From Pseudomonadota bacterium (GTDB lineage Bacteria; Pseudomonadota; Gammaproteobacteria; Burkholderiales; Ferrovaceae): a stretch of DNA of 15,961 bases. A program made the position numbers and the translations under genes. The notes beneath the pieces were generated by a model. The model made no database searches. It saw only the letters and a list, made by a program, of their open reading frames with translations, and was not told the origin of the DNA. The DNA lies in the NCBI GenBank assembly GCA_021828575.1, contig JAJZEL010000076.1, forward strand, positions 1-15,961, in the 5' to 3' direction. This document shows positions 7,279-14,048 of the stretch, one piece after another. Position 1 is the stretch's first letter. Each line of letters begins with the position of its first letter.

Positions 7279-8336
7279 GCGGTTCCGCTGTCCGGGTCAA
7301 TGAGGCGCTTGACGTGACCGATCACCACCCGCAGCACGGCAGATGCGGGAAGGGCGATCAGTATCCCGAAGAAACCCAGCAATTTCCCGAAAGCCATCAG
7401 TGAAAAAATGACCATGACCGGGTGGAGCCCGATGCGGTCGCCCACCAGCCTCGGGGTGACCAGGGTGCCTTCCAGGGCATGCCCGGCGGCATAGACGCCC
7501 ATGACCAGCCAGAGCAGTGACAGATCAGGTCCCTGTACCAGGGCGGCCAGCACTGCCAGGACAAATCCCGTAAAAACGCCCACATAGGGAATGAAGACAA
7601 GCAGGCCAGTGAGGATACCGATGGCGAGTCCGGAATGCAGACCCACCAACATGAGCCCTGTGGAATAGAAAACGGACATGACGGCCATGACCATCAATTG
7701 GCCGCGCAGGAATTGCCCCAGGGCACTGTCCACTTCCTGGGCAAAATCCAGCACGGGCTCACGATACCGGAGCGGCACGGCAGAGATCAGGGAGGCCAGT
7801 AATCCGGTCCAGTCCTTGAGCAGGTAAAACAGGACCACGGGCACCAGCAGAAGGGTGACCAGCACCCCCAGAAGGAACAGGCCACCTTCGCTGGCGGAGC
7901 GAAGCAGTTTTTGCAGGCCGGCCTCGGTGGCCCCCATGTTTTGTTGCAGCATGTCCCGGAGGTTGTTGAGGTTGCTGTTCAGGTCAACTCCCAGGTTCTG
8001 CTGGAGAAAGGGTCCCCAGGCATCTTTTAGCTGGGCCAGGGTGGACGGGAGCTTGGCCAGAACCAGGTTGAGTTCCTGGTAGAGCATGGGGACCACCAAC
8101 AGGCAAAGCACGAAGGCAAGGCCCGTCAGGATGAGGAGTACCAGAAGCGAGGCCAGCGCGGGGGTGATCCAGCCTCGGGTCAGGCATGCCACGAGGGGGC
8201 GGCACACGTAGGCCAGAAGCAGTGCAAGTACAAATGGCAGCAGGATGGGGGACAGCAGGTAGATCAGCCCGACAGCCAGAAAAATCATCACCATGCCGAC
8301 GGGCAGCAGGCGGGAGCCGGGACGGGAGTTGGTCAT
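7275..8336 (-). CDS. AI-2E family transporter (PerM-like permease)
   Basis: Inner-membrane protein of the AI-2E/PerM exporter family (PF01594), 353 residues, within the family's usual range. Two hydrophobic segments near residues 13-50 and one near 62-83 are followed by a soluble amphipathic region (about 85-150, with LNLVLAKLPSTLAQLKDAW). Further membrane segments lie near 152-175, 210-290 and 305-345. Family-typical sequence includes LFYLLKDW, GLLVFIPYVGVFTGF and an AxxLEGTLVTPRLVGDRIGLHPV block. The name comes from TqsA; the substrate here cannot be inferred, and other members act in sodium/proton exchange or are uncharacterised. It is the first gene of the minus-strand operon, divergent from purM across 100 bp. 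No good Shine-Dalgarno precedes the start at 8336, so an internal ATG (8294 or 8288) cannot be excluded. Confidence 0.93.
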   Translation of the reverse strand: MTNSRPGSRLLPVGMVMIFLAVGLIYLLSPILLPFVLALLLAYVCRPLVACLTRGWITPALASLLVLLILTGLAFVLCLLVVPMLYQELNLVLAKLPSTLAQLKDAWGPFLQQNLGVDLNSNLNNLRDMLQQNMGATEAGLQKLLRSASEGGLFLLGVLVTLLLVPVVLFYLLKDWTGLLASLISAVPLRYREPVLDFAQEVDSALGQFLRGQLMVMAVMSVFYSTGLMLVGLHSGLAIGILTGLLVFIPYVGVFTGFVLAVLAALVQGPDLSLLWLVMGVYAAGHALEGTLVTPRLVGDRIGLHPVMVIFSLMAFGKLLGFFGILIALPASAVLRVVIGHVKRLIDPDSGTA

Positions 8337-8436
8337 TTGCGATAGAATTCGAGACTGTTTGGAAGCGGGAAATGCCCGATTCCGTATTTTAGCAGGTTGT
8401 GCCCCAATGCCGGCACACTGTGAGGGAGCCAGCGGC
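8337..8436. promoter_or_regulatory. Divergent perM/purM intergenic control region
   Basis: A 100-bp gap between divergent operons that must hold both promoters. On the plus strand, TAGAAT (8343-8348) is a 5/6 match to a sigma70 -10 box, but no acceptable -35 hexamer was found 16-18 bp upstream. On the minus strand, TAAAAT (8390-8385) is a weaker -10 candidate, also without a good -35. Two inverted repeats follow the plus-strand candidate: an 8-bp interrupted stem (8361-8383) and a 6-bp stem (8398-8403 with 8412-8417). A Shine-Dalgarno AGGGAG (8423-8428) lies 8 nt before the purM GTG. The promoter calls are tentative. Confidence 0.4.
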
Positions 8437-9492
8437 GTGTCAAGTCAAAATATTTCCACTGAGGGTTTGTCCTACCGGGATGCAGGGGTCGATATCGACG
8501 CGGGCGATGCCCTGGTGGATCGCATCAAACCCTTTGCCCAGCGTACCTTGCGTCCCGAAGTACTGGGCGGCATCGGGGGATTTGCGGCGCTGGTTGAAAT
8601 TGGCCAACGTTTTCGCGAGCCAGTGCTGGTGTCTGGAACGGACGGCGTGGGTACCAAGTTGCGCCTGGCTTTCGAGTTGCAGCGCCATGATACGGTGGGC
8701 ATTGATCTGGTGGGCATGAGCGTCAACGATATTCTGGTGCAGGGTGCCGAACCCCTGTTTTTCCTGGATTACTTCGCCTGCGGCCGGTTGCATGTAGATA
8801 CGGCTGCTACCGTGATCCAGGGTATTGCGGCGGGTTGTGAAATGGCCGGTTGCGCCCTGATTGGGGGTGAAACGGCGGAAATGCCCGACATGTATCCGGA
8901 TGGTGAATACGATCTGGCCGGGTTTGCCGTGGGCGTGGCCGAAAAATCGCGTCTCGTGACCGGGTCAGCCATCGGCTCGGGGGATGTGGTGATCGGTGTG
9001 GCGTCCAGTGGGCCACATTCCAACGGGTTTTCCCTGATCCGGAAAATCCTGGTGCGTTCAGGGGCGTCGCTTGATGACCCGTTGCCCGGAACCCAGTCCA
9101 CCCTGGCAGAGGCCCTGATGCAACCCACGCGCATCTATGTGAAGCCTGTTTTGTCGCTGATGGAGCAAATCACGGTGAAGGGCATGGCCCACATTACAGG
9201 AGGGGGGCTGGTGGACAACTTGCCTCGCGTGTTGCCAGAAAACCTGACGGCCCGGATTTGCCGGGACAGTTGGGCTCGTCCCCCGGTATTCGCCTGGTTG
9301 CAGGATGCCGGTCAGGTGGCCGATGACGAGATGTGGCGTGTTTTCAATTGCGGTATCGGATTTGTGCTTGTGGTGGACAGAAAGGACGAACCCGGGGCGA
9401 GGGCCCATCTGGCTGCCCATGGACTGGAATCCTGGGTGATTGGCGAAATTGCTTCGCGCGCTGCGGGTGAAGCAGCCACTCGCATTCTCTGA
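8437..9492 (+). CDS. purM: Phosphoribosylformylglycinamidine cyclo-ligase (AIR synthetase)
   Basis: ATP-dependent ring closure of FGAM to 5-aminoimidazole ribonucleotide, the fifth step of purine synthesis; a cytosolic homodimer. The 351 residues match the family length. Signature blocks are LSYRDAGVDIDAGDAL near the N-terminus, PVLVSGTDGVGTKLRLAF, GIDLVGMSVNDILVQGAEPLFFLDYF, GGETAEMPDMYPDGEYDLAGF, SGPHSNGFSLIRKIL and AHITGGGLVDNLPRVLP. I chose GTG at 8437, which has AGGGAG 8 nt upstream and places LSYRDAG close to the N-terminus as in E. coli. The alternative in-frame ATG at 8407 lacks a well-placed ribosome-binding site and would add ten residues. The open frame reaching back to 8293 overlaps perM and is not supported. 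purN follows after 11 bp. Confidence 0.97.
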   Translation: MSSQNISTEGLSYRDAGVDIDAGDALVDRIKPFAQRTLRPEVLGGIGGFAALVEIGQRFREPVLVSGTDGVGTKLRLAFELQRHDTVGIDLVGMSVNDILVQGAEPLFFLDYFACGRLHVDTAATVIQGIAAGCEMAGCALIGGETAEMPDMYPDGEYDLAGFAVGVAEKSRLVTGSAIGSGDVVIGVASSGPHSNGFSLIRKILVRSGASLDDPLPGTQSTLAEALMQPTRIYVKPVLSLMEQITVKGMAHITGGGLVDNLPRVLPENLTARICRDSWARPPVFAWLQDAGQVADDEMWRVFNCGIGFVLVVDRKDEPGARAHLAAHGLESWVIGEIASRAAGEAATRIL

Positions 9493-9503
9493 GTGCTGGA
9501 TTC

Positions 9504-10154
9504 ATGACCGTCATGCCATCGGTGGTCGTTCTCATTTCGGGCAGGGGTTCCAACATGGTGGCCCTGTTGGATGCCCACCTGCCGCTCAGGATATTGGCAG
9601 TCATCAGTAACCGGTCAGACGCACAAGGTCTTGAACAAGCCCGCTCCAGAGGGATCCCCGCAGAAGTGGTGGATCACCGCTTGTATGCGACCCGGGAAGA
9701 TTTTGATGGGGCGCTTCAGGGGTGCATCAGCCGGTTTCAGCCGGACATGGTGGTTCTGGCCGGTTTCATGCGCATACTGACCCCAGGGTTTGTACGGCAT
9801 TACGAAGGTCGCCTGCTCAACATCCATCCGTCGCTTTTGCCGGCATTTCCCGGACTGGATACCCACCGTCGTGCATTGGCAGAAGGAGTGCGCGTTCACG
9901 GCTGTACTGTCCATTTTGTGACCCCGGAACTCGACCACGGGCCCATCGTGGCCCAGGCGGTGGTTCCCGTTTTCCCCGAAGACACGGAAGCCCTGCTTGC
10001 GCACCGTGTCTTGTCGCTCGAGCATGTGCTATATCCGCAGGTCTTGCGCTGGTGGGCGGCAGGCCGGTTGAGACTGACGCCGGAAGGACGGGTCGAGGTT
10101 GCGGGGCGGCCTGCGTGGGGTCCGTCAGGATGCTATCCGGGACCTGAACAATGA
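9504..10154 (+). CDS. purN: Phosphoribosylglycinamide formyltransferase
   Basis: GAR transformylase, the third step of purine synthesis, using 10-formyltetrahydrofolate; FolK in the opposite operon serves the supply of that cofactor. The 216-residue protein has the phosphate-binding SGRGSN (12-17), NIHPSLLPAFPGLDTH containing Asn106 and His108, and CTVHFVTPELDHGPIV with Asp144. These three residues fall at the same numbers as the catalytic Asn106, His108 and Asp144 of E. coli PurN. ATG 9504 is used; a second in-frame ATG at 9513 is possible, and neither has a strong Shine-Dalgarno. The gene is 11 bp after purM and overlaps the following methyltransferase as ATGA, so the three are probably co-translated. 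About 15 residues at the C-terminus (GRPAWGPSG onward) are not recognisable family sequence. Confidence 0.97.
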   Translation: MTVMPSVVVLISGRGSNMVALLDAHLPLRILAVISNRSDAQGLEQARSRGIPAEVVDHRLYATREDFDGALQGCISRFQPDMVVLAGFMRILTPGFVRHYEGRLLNIHPSLLPAFPGLDTHRRALAEGVRVHGCTVHFVTPELDHGPIVAQAVVPVFPEDTEALLAHRVLSLEHVLYPQVLRWWAAGRLRLTPEGRVEVAGRPAWGPSGCYPGPEQ

Positions 10155-11422
10155 ACCTGTCCCGTTCCAGCCAGATTTCCGGTGGACAGTTCCTCCTGCT
10201 GGTGGAAGCCGTGGACAGGGTGATGTCTTCCGCGTTTCCAGCTGATGCGGTGTTGCACCGTTTTTTTCGGGAGCACCCCCAGATGGGGATGCAGGATCGC
10301 TCCTTCGTGGCCGAGGGCACTTATGCACTGTTGCGACGGATCGAATGGCTTCGGACACTGACTCCCACGTCGGCCTGTCGACGTCTGGTTCTGGCCATGC
10401 TCAGTCGAGTCCAGGGACGGAGTACCCGGGAACTGAAGGCGTTTTGTCAGGGCAATGAGGCCGAATGGCTGGAAAGCCTGCGTGCGGTTGCCCCTCCCCA
10501 GAATCTGGCAATCCAGGCCGACCTGCCCCAATGGGTGGTGGATCGTTTGATCAGGCATGAAACACCCGAGGAAATTCTGGCCCTGGGCCGAGCCATGCAG
10601 GAGCCGGCTGCGCTGGACTTGCGAGTCAACAGCCTGCTGGCCAGTCGGGAGGAAGTGCTGGCTTCTCTGCATGAGGCTGGCCTGGAGGCCGATCCCACTC
10701 CCTGGTCGCCCATGGGCGTTCGGGTCACAGGCCGTCCGATGCTACAACGCCTGCCTGTGTTCGAATCGGGCAAGGTGGAGGTGCAGGATGAAGGCAGTCA
10801 GTTGCTGGGTTTGCTGGTGGCTCCCCGGCGACGGCAGATGGTGGTGGATTTTTGCGCCGGGGCCGGGGGAAAGACCTTGTTGCTGGGAGCGCTCATGCAG
10901 AATCAGGGCAGGGTATACGCTTTTGACGTTTCCAGAAAACGACTGGACCAGTTGAAACCCAGGCTGAAGCGTTCAGGGCTGTCCAATCTCCACCCTGTTC
11001 TCATTTCCGGAGAAAAAGACCCGCGGGTGCAGCGCCTGGCAGGGAAGGTGGACCGTGTGCTGGTGGATGCACCCTGCACCGGACTGGGCACCCTACGTCG
11101 CAATCCGGATCTGAAATTGCGCCAGTCCGAAGCGGGCCTCGAGGATCTGCTCATGAAGCAACGGCGCATTCTTGAAGCGGCTGCCCGCCTGCTCAAGCCA
11201 GGTGGACGGCTGGTCTATGCTACCTGTAGTCTGTTGCCGGACGAAAACGAGGAACAGGCCGAGGCATTTTCACATGCCCATCCGGAACTGGAGCCTGTGC
11301 ATTGTCAGGAAGCACTGGCTGCACTGAAGATCGAACTGGACACGGGAAAGTACCTCCGGCTGCGTCCTCACAGGCATGGTACGGATGGTTTTTTTGCGGC
11401 ACTGTGGGAGCGCAGGAACTAA
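10151..11422 (+). CDS. RsmB/NOP-family RNA m5C methyltransferase (paralogue)
   Basis: SAM-dependent RNA 5-methylcytosine methyltransferase of the RsmB/NOP2/Sun family, 423 residues. An N-terminal NusB-like helical region (about 10-120) precedes the catalytic domain. Catalytic landmarks are FESGKVEVQDEGSQL, the SAM loop DFCAGAGGKTLLLGA, FDVSRKRLDQLKPRL, DAPCTGLGTLRRNPDLK with Cys309 (motif IV) and YATCSLLPDENE with Cys359 (motif VI). The 50-residue spacing of the two cysteines equals that of Cys325 and Cys375 in E. coli RsmB. Classical RsmB has DLCAAPGGKT as the SAM loop, so this DFCAGAGGKT protein looks like a distinct paralogue and the rsmB symbol is withheld. Substrate RNA and position are unknown. 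The start overlaps purN as ATGA. Confidence 0.9.
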   Translation: MNLSRSSQISGGQFLLLVEAVDRVMSSAFPADAVLHRFFREHPQMGMQDRSFVAEGTYALLRRIEWLRTLTPTSACRRLVLAMLSRVQGRSTRELKAFCQGNEAEWLESLRAVAPPQNLAIQADLPQWVVDRLIRHETPEEILALGRAMQEPAALDLRVNSLLASREEVLASLHEAGLEADPTPWSPMGVRVTGRPMLQRLPVFESGKVEVQDEGSQLLGLLVAPRRRQMVVDFCAGAGGKTLLLGALMQNQGRVYAFDVSRKRLDQLKPRLKRSGLSNLHPVLISGEKDPRVQRLAGKVDRVLVDAPCTGLGTLRRNPDLKLRQSEAGLEDLLMKQRRILEAAARLLKPGGRLVYATCSLLPDENEEQAEAFSHAHPELEPVHCQEALAALKIELDTGKYLRLRPHRHGTDGFFAALWERRN

Positions 11423-11441
11423 ACAGGCCAGACAGGGAAGA

Positions 11442-12701
11442 ATGGACAATTTCGCGTGGCTTTTCGATATCGAGGGTTCTTTCAGGGCGTTCATGGAAGA
11501 ACAGAAGCCCTGGCAGTTGCTGGCCCTGTTTGTTTCCCTTGGCCTGGCTTGGGCATCATCCACGATCCTGAGCCGCCACCTGGAAAAGGATGGTGCCCTG
11601 ACCAAGGAACGCAGGGCCCGGTTGATCGGCATCATGTTTGCCCTGACGGGCTCTGTATCCCTGCTGCTGTTTGACCACCTGTTTAACAGGCGTCATGCCT
11701 CCACCCTGCTGGGCATGGTCACGGCTCTCATGGTGGCCTTGCTGGTGGCCCGGCTGGGTGTGTATGTCCTCAACCACGTGCTGGGTTGGGGGCGCCGTAT
11801 TCTCGCGTTGCAATCCTTTTTTGTCAGAGTGGTCTGGCTGTTGTTTGCCTTACACGTTACCGGCCTTCTCGAACCACTTCTTGAAGTGATGCAGGATCTT
11901 GGTATCAATGTGGGTAGCTCTCGCATCTCCCTGCTGGAAGTCCTTCAGGCCACCCTGGCCATCAGTGTGACCCTGGTGTCCACCTTGTGGCTGGGCAACC
12001 TCGTGGAACGCCGTTTGATGCACGAAGAGGTGCTGGACAAGCATGTCCGGGTGATCGCGGTCAAGCTTCTGCGGGGCTTGCTGGTATTTCTTGGGGTGGT
12101 CATCGTCCTGCCCCTGGTGGGCATCGACTCCACCTTTCTGTCGGTTCTGGGCGGGGCGCTGGGTGTGGGGCTGGGTTTCGCCCTGCAAAAAATCGCCAGC
12201 AATTATGTCAGTGGTTTTATCCTCCTCCTGGATCGTTCCATACGATTGGGCGATGTGATAACAGTGGAGGGTCGCCAGGGCAGCGTGGTTCGCATGGACG
12301 CCCGGAGCATCTCACTCAGTGGTGGAGACGGGACGGTATTCATCGTGCCCAATGAAACGTTCATGACGCAGAGCATCATCAACTATTCTGTGCAGGCCTC
12401 GGGATTGTGCAAGACCTTTACCCTGGAACTGTCCCTGGAAAACGAACTGTCTCTGGCGCGAGCCCTGATGGAGGAGGCGTTGCGCCGACAATCGGGTGTT
12501 CAGGCGGTGCCCGCAGCCACAGCCATGTTGTCCCGTTATACGGGTTACGGTGCGGAATTCACCCTGCAGTTCTGGGTGGCTGACCCCACCGTCAATGATG
12601 CACTCATTCGTTCGGAAGCCCTGCTGGCTTTCCAGGAAGTGTTCAGGCAGCACGACATCCATCTCCCGTTGCGCGATGGGGTTAAATCCGTCTCGGTTTA
12701 G
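11442..12701 (+). CDS. MscS-family mechanosensitive ion channel, multi-TM type
   Basis: Inner-membrane channel of the small-conductance mechanosensitive family, expected to relieve turgor on osmotic downshock. The 419-residue protein is longer than E. coli MscS (286 aa) because extra membrane helices precede the core. Hydrophobic segments lie near residues 25-45, 65-85, 87-110, 122-145, 165-187 and 202-225. The pore-lining helix and hinge follow, GGALGVGLGFALQKIASNYVSGF (about 237-259), then RSIRLGDVITVEGRQGSV and the beta domain with VPNETFMTQSIINYS. The start at 11442 is 19 bp after the methyltransferase stop, with AGGGA close upstream (3 nt, rather short). An ATG at 11493 with AGGGCG upstream is an alternative. 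The frame reaching back to 11376 overlaps the previous gene and is not used. The ligand or threshold cannot be told from sequence. Confidence 0.92.
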   Translation: MDNFAWLFDIEGSFRAFMEEQKPWQLLALFVSLGLAWASSTILSRHLEKDGALTKERRARLIGIMFALTGSVSLLLFDHLFNRRHASTLLGMVTALMVALLVARLGVYVLNHVLGWGRRILALQSFFVRVVWLLFALHVTGLLEPLLEVMQDLGINVGSSRISLLEVLQATLAISVTLVSTLWLGNLVERRLMHEEVLDKHVRVIAVKLLRGLLVFLGVVIVLPLVGIDSTFLSVLGGALGVGLGFALQKIASNYVSGFILLLDRSIRLGDVITVEGRQGSVVRMDARSISLSGGDGTVFIVPNETFMTQSIINYSVQASGLCKTFTLELSLENELSLARALMEEALRRQSGVQAVPAATAMLSRYTGYGAEFTLQFWVADPTVNDALIRSEALLAFQEVFRQHDIHLPLRDGVKSVSV

Positions 12702-12703
12702 CT

Positions 12704-12731
12704 TTGAGTTGGGCAGCGTTTCTGATAGAAT
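12704..12731 (+). promoter_or_regulatory. Sigma70-like promoter of desA
   Basis: TTGAGT (12704-12709) and TAGAAT (12726-12731) are separated by 16 bp. They match TTGACA in 4 of 6 and TATAAT in 5 of 6 positions. The site begins just after the mscS stop codon and leaves a leader of roughly 25 nt before the desA ATG. Short inverted arms GGGCA (12711-12715) and TGCCC (12731-12735) flank the -10 region and could be an operator half-site pair, though arms this short may be chance. This promoter suggests desA can be transcribed independently of the purM operon. Confidence 0.55.
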
Positions 12732-12762
12732 GCCCTGTTGTGTTCCTACTGGAGTGGACGCT

Positions 12763-13950
12763 ATGTGGTTTTCAGGATTGCTGGATTTGCCATGGTGGGG
12801 TGACGTTCTGGTTGCGTTGGCGCTGACGCATGTGACCATTTCGGCCGTGACCATTTTCCTTCATCGGCATCAGGCCCACAGAGCACTGGATCTGGCGCCT
12901 GCCATCAGCCATTTCTTTCGTTTTTGGCTATGGATGACCACAGGTATGGTGACCAAGCAATGGGCCGCCATCCACCGCAAGCACCACGCCAAGTGCGAAA
13001 CGGCAGAAGACCCTCACAGCCCGCAGGTGCTGGGCATCAACCGTGTTCTGTGGGGTGGGGTCCTGTTGTACGTCGAGGAAACCCGCAATGCAGCCACCAT
13101 GGAACGCTATGGGCATGGCACCCCCGATGACTGGATGGAGCAGCACGTTTATGGCCAGCACAGCCGCCTGGGCGTGACGCTCATGGCGCTGACCGACATG
13201 GCATTGTTCGGCATTGTTCCCGGCCTCCTGATATGGGTGGTCCAGATGCTCTGGATTCCCTTTTGGGCAGCTGGTGTTATCAATGGTTTGGGGCACTTCT
13301 GGGGTTATCGCAACTTTGAATGCAGGGACGCCAGTACCAATCTGGTGCCCTGGGGCATCCTGATCGGTGGAGAAGAGCTCCACAACAACCATCACGCTTT
13401 CGCCACATCAGCCAAGCTGTCCAACCGCTGGTATGAGTTCGACATTGGCTGGCTCTATATCCGCCTGCTGGAAATGGTGGGGCAGGCCCGCGTCAAAAAC
13501 GTGGCCCCCAGGGTCCGTTTTGATCGCACCAAGACGGAATGCGACCACGAAACCCTGCAGGCCATCATTCGCAACCGTTACGATGTGGTGGCACGTTATG
13601 CGGACGAACTGGCCACCCATTGTTCACAAGAGTTCCACCGTCTGGCTGACCAGTTGAAGCAGGATGTGAAAAGCCGTCGCGAAACCACGGCCATGGCGTC
13701 GCGCTGGTTATATCGCGAGCACGACGAACTGCATCCCGTAGACCGGTCGGCATTGCAGGCTGCCATGAATGCCAGCGGTGCCGTGCACACCATCATGGAC
13801 ATGCGGCAGGAATTGACTGATCTCTGGACCCGAACTCATGTCACGCGCGATCAGTTGCTTGAACAACTCAGGGACTGGTGTCGTCGCGCAGAAGAAAGCG
13901 GCATCAAGGGACTCATGCAATTTTCCAAAACATTGCGCGCCTATGTTTAA
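12763..13950 (+). CDS. desA: Membrane fatty-acid desaturase, DesA type
   Basis: Di-iron, oxygen-dependent desaturase of the inner membrane that introduces a double bond into saturated acyl chains. It closely resembles, from memory, Pseudomonas aeruginosa DesA (394 aa), which acts on phospholipid acyl chains; this protein has 395 residues. The histidine boxes are HRHQAH (34-39), HRKHH (71-75) and HNNHH (207-211), with an additional conserved His178 in INGLGHFWGYRNFE. Hydrophobic segments lie near 12-33, 50-66 and 145-180. Residues from about 250 to the end form a soluble helical region, an unusual extension for acyl desaturases; its end (WCRRAEESGIKGLMQFSKTL) resembles ISL3 transposase C-termini. 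The start at 12763 has GGAG (12751-12754) 8 nt upstream and its own promoter. The open frame back to 12496 lies inside mscS and is rejected. Confidence 0.93.
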   Translation: MWFSGLLDLPWWGDVLVALALTHVTISAVTIFLHRHQAHRALDLAPAISHFFRFWLWMTTGMVTKQWAAIHRKHHAKCETAEDPHSPQVLGINRVLWGGVLLYVEETRNAATMERYGHGTPDDWMEQHVYGQHSRLGVTLMALTDMALFGIVPGLLIWVVQMLWIPFWAAGVINGLGHFWGYRNFECRDASTNLVPWGILIGGEELHNNHHAFATSAKLSNRWYEFDIGWLYIRLLEMVGQARVKNVAPRVRFDRTKTECDHETLQAIIRNRYDVVARYADELATHCSQEFHRLADQLKQDVKSRRETTAMASRWLYREHDELHPVDRSALQAAMNASGAVHTIMDMRQELTDLWTRTHVTRDQLLEQLRDWCRRAEESGIKGLMQFSKTLRAYV

Positions 13951-14014
13951 TTCCTTATTCGAATATTGAATTAATTTTTTAGTATTTGTTGGAATAATGT
14001 AGTCGCTCCATAAT
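13951..14014 (+). promoter_or_regulatory. AT-rich upstream region of cysI
   Basis: This stretch is conspicuously AT-rich against a GC-rich background, holding a perfect 10-bp palindrome TATTCGAATA (13956-13965) followed by runs of A and T up to TGGAATAATG (13990-13999). No sigma70 pair with acceptable spacing was found: TTGAAT at 13966 and TAATGT at 13995 are 23 bp apart. A weak -35 with an activator would fit sulfur genes, which in related bacteria are often controlled by the LysR-type regulator CysB. That assignment is inference; no firm CysB consensus was seen. No terminator hairpin for desA was recognised here. Confidence 0.35.
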
Positions 14015-14046
14015 CACACCATCCAATGCACAATCAGGGTGGTGTG
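14015..14046 (+). promoter_or_regulatory. Leader hairpin masking the cysI ribosome-binding site
   Basis: CACACCATCC (14015-14024) can pair with GGGTGGTGTG (14037-14046) across a 12-nt loop, giving a 10-bp stem with nine Watson-Crick pairs and one U-G wobble. The 3' arm contains most of the only plausible Shine-Dalgarno (AGGGTGG, 14036-14042, 6 nt before the ATG) and ends 2 nt before the start codon. In RNA this would hide the ribosome-binding site; as DNA it could instead be an operator palindrome. It matches no riboswitch class that I can recognise. Confidence 0.5.
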
Positions 14047-14048
14047 TC

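Noticed and set aside
8293..8436. Longer purM start, including ATG 8407
   Set aside because: GTG 8437 has AGGGAG at 8-nt spacing and gives the standard N-terminus; the longer frame runs over perM.
12496..12762. In-frame N-terminal extension of desA overlapping mscS
   Set aside because: A promoter and a well-spaced Shine-Dalgarno precede the ATG at 12763, and DesA homology begins there; the extension reads as out-of-frame mscS.
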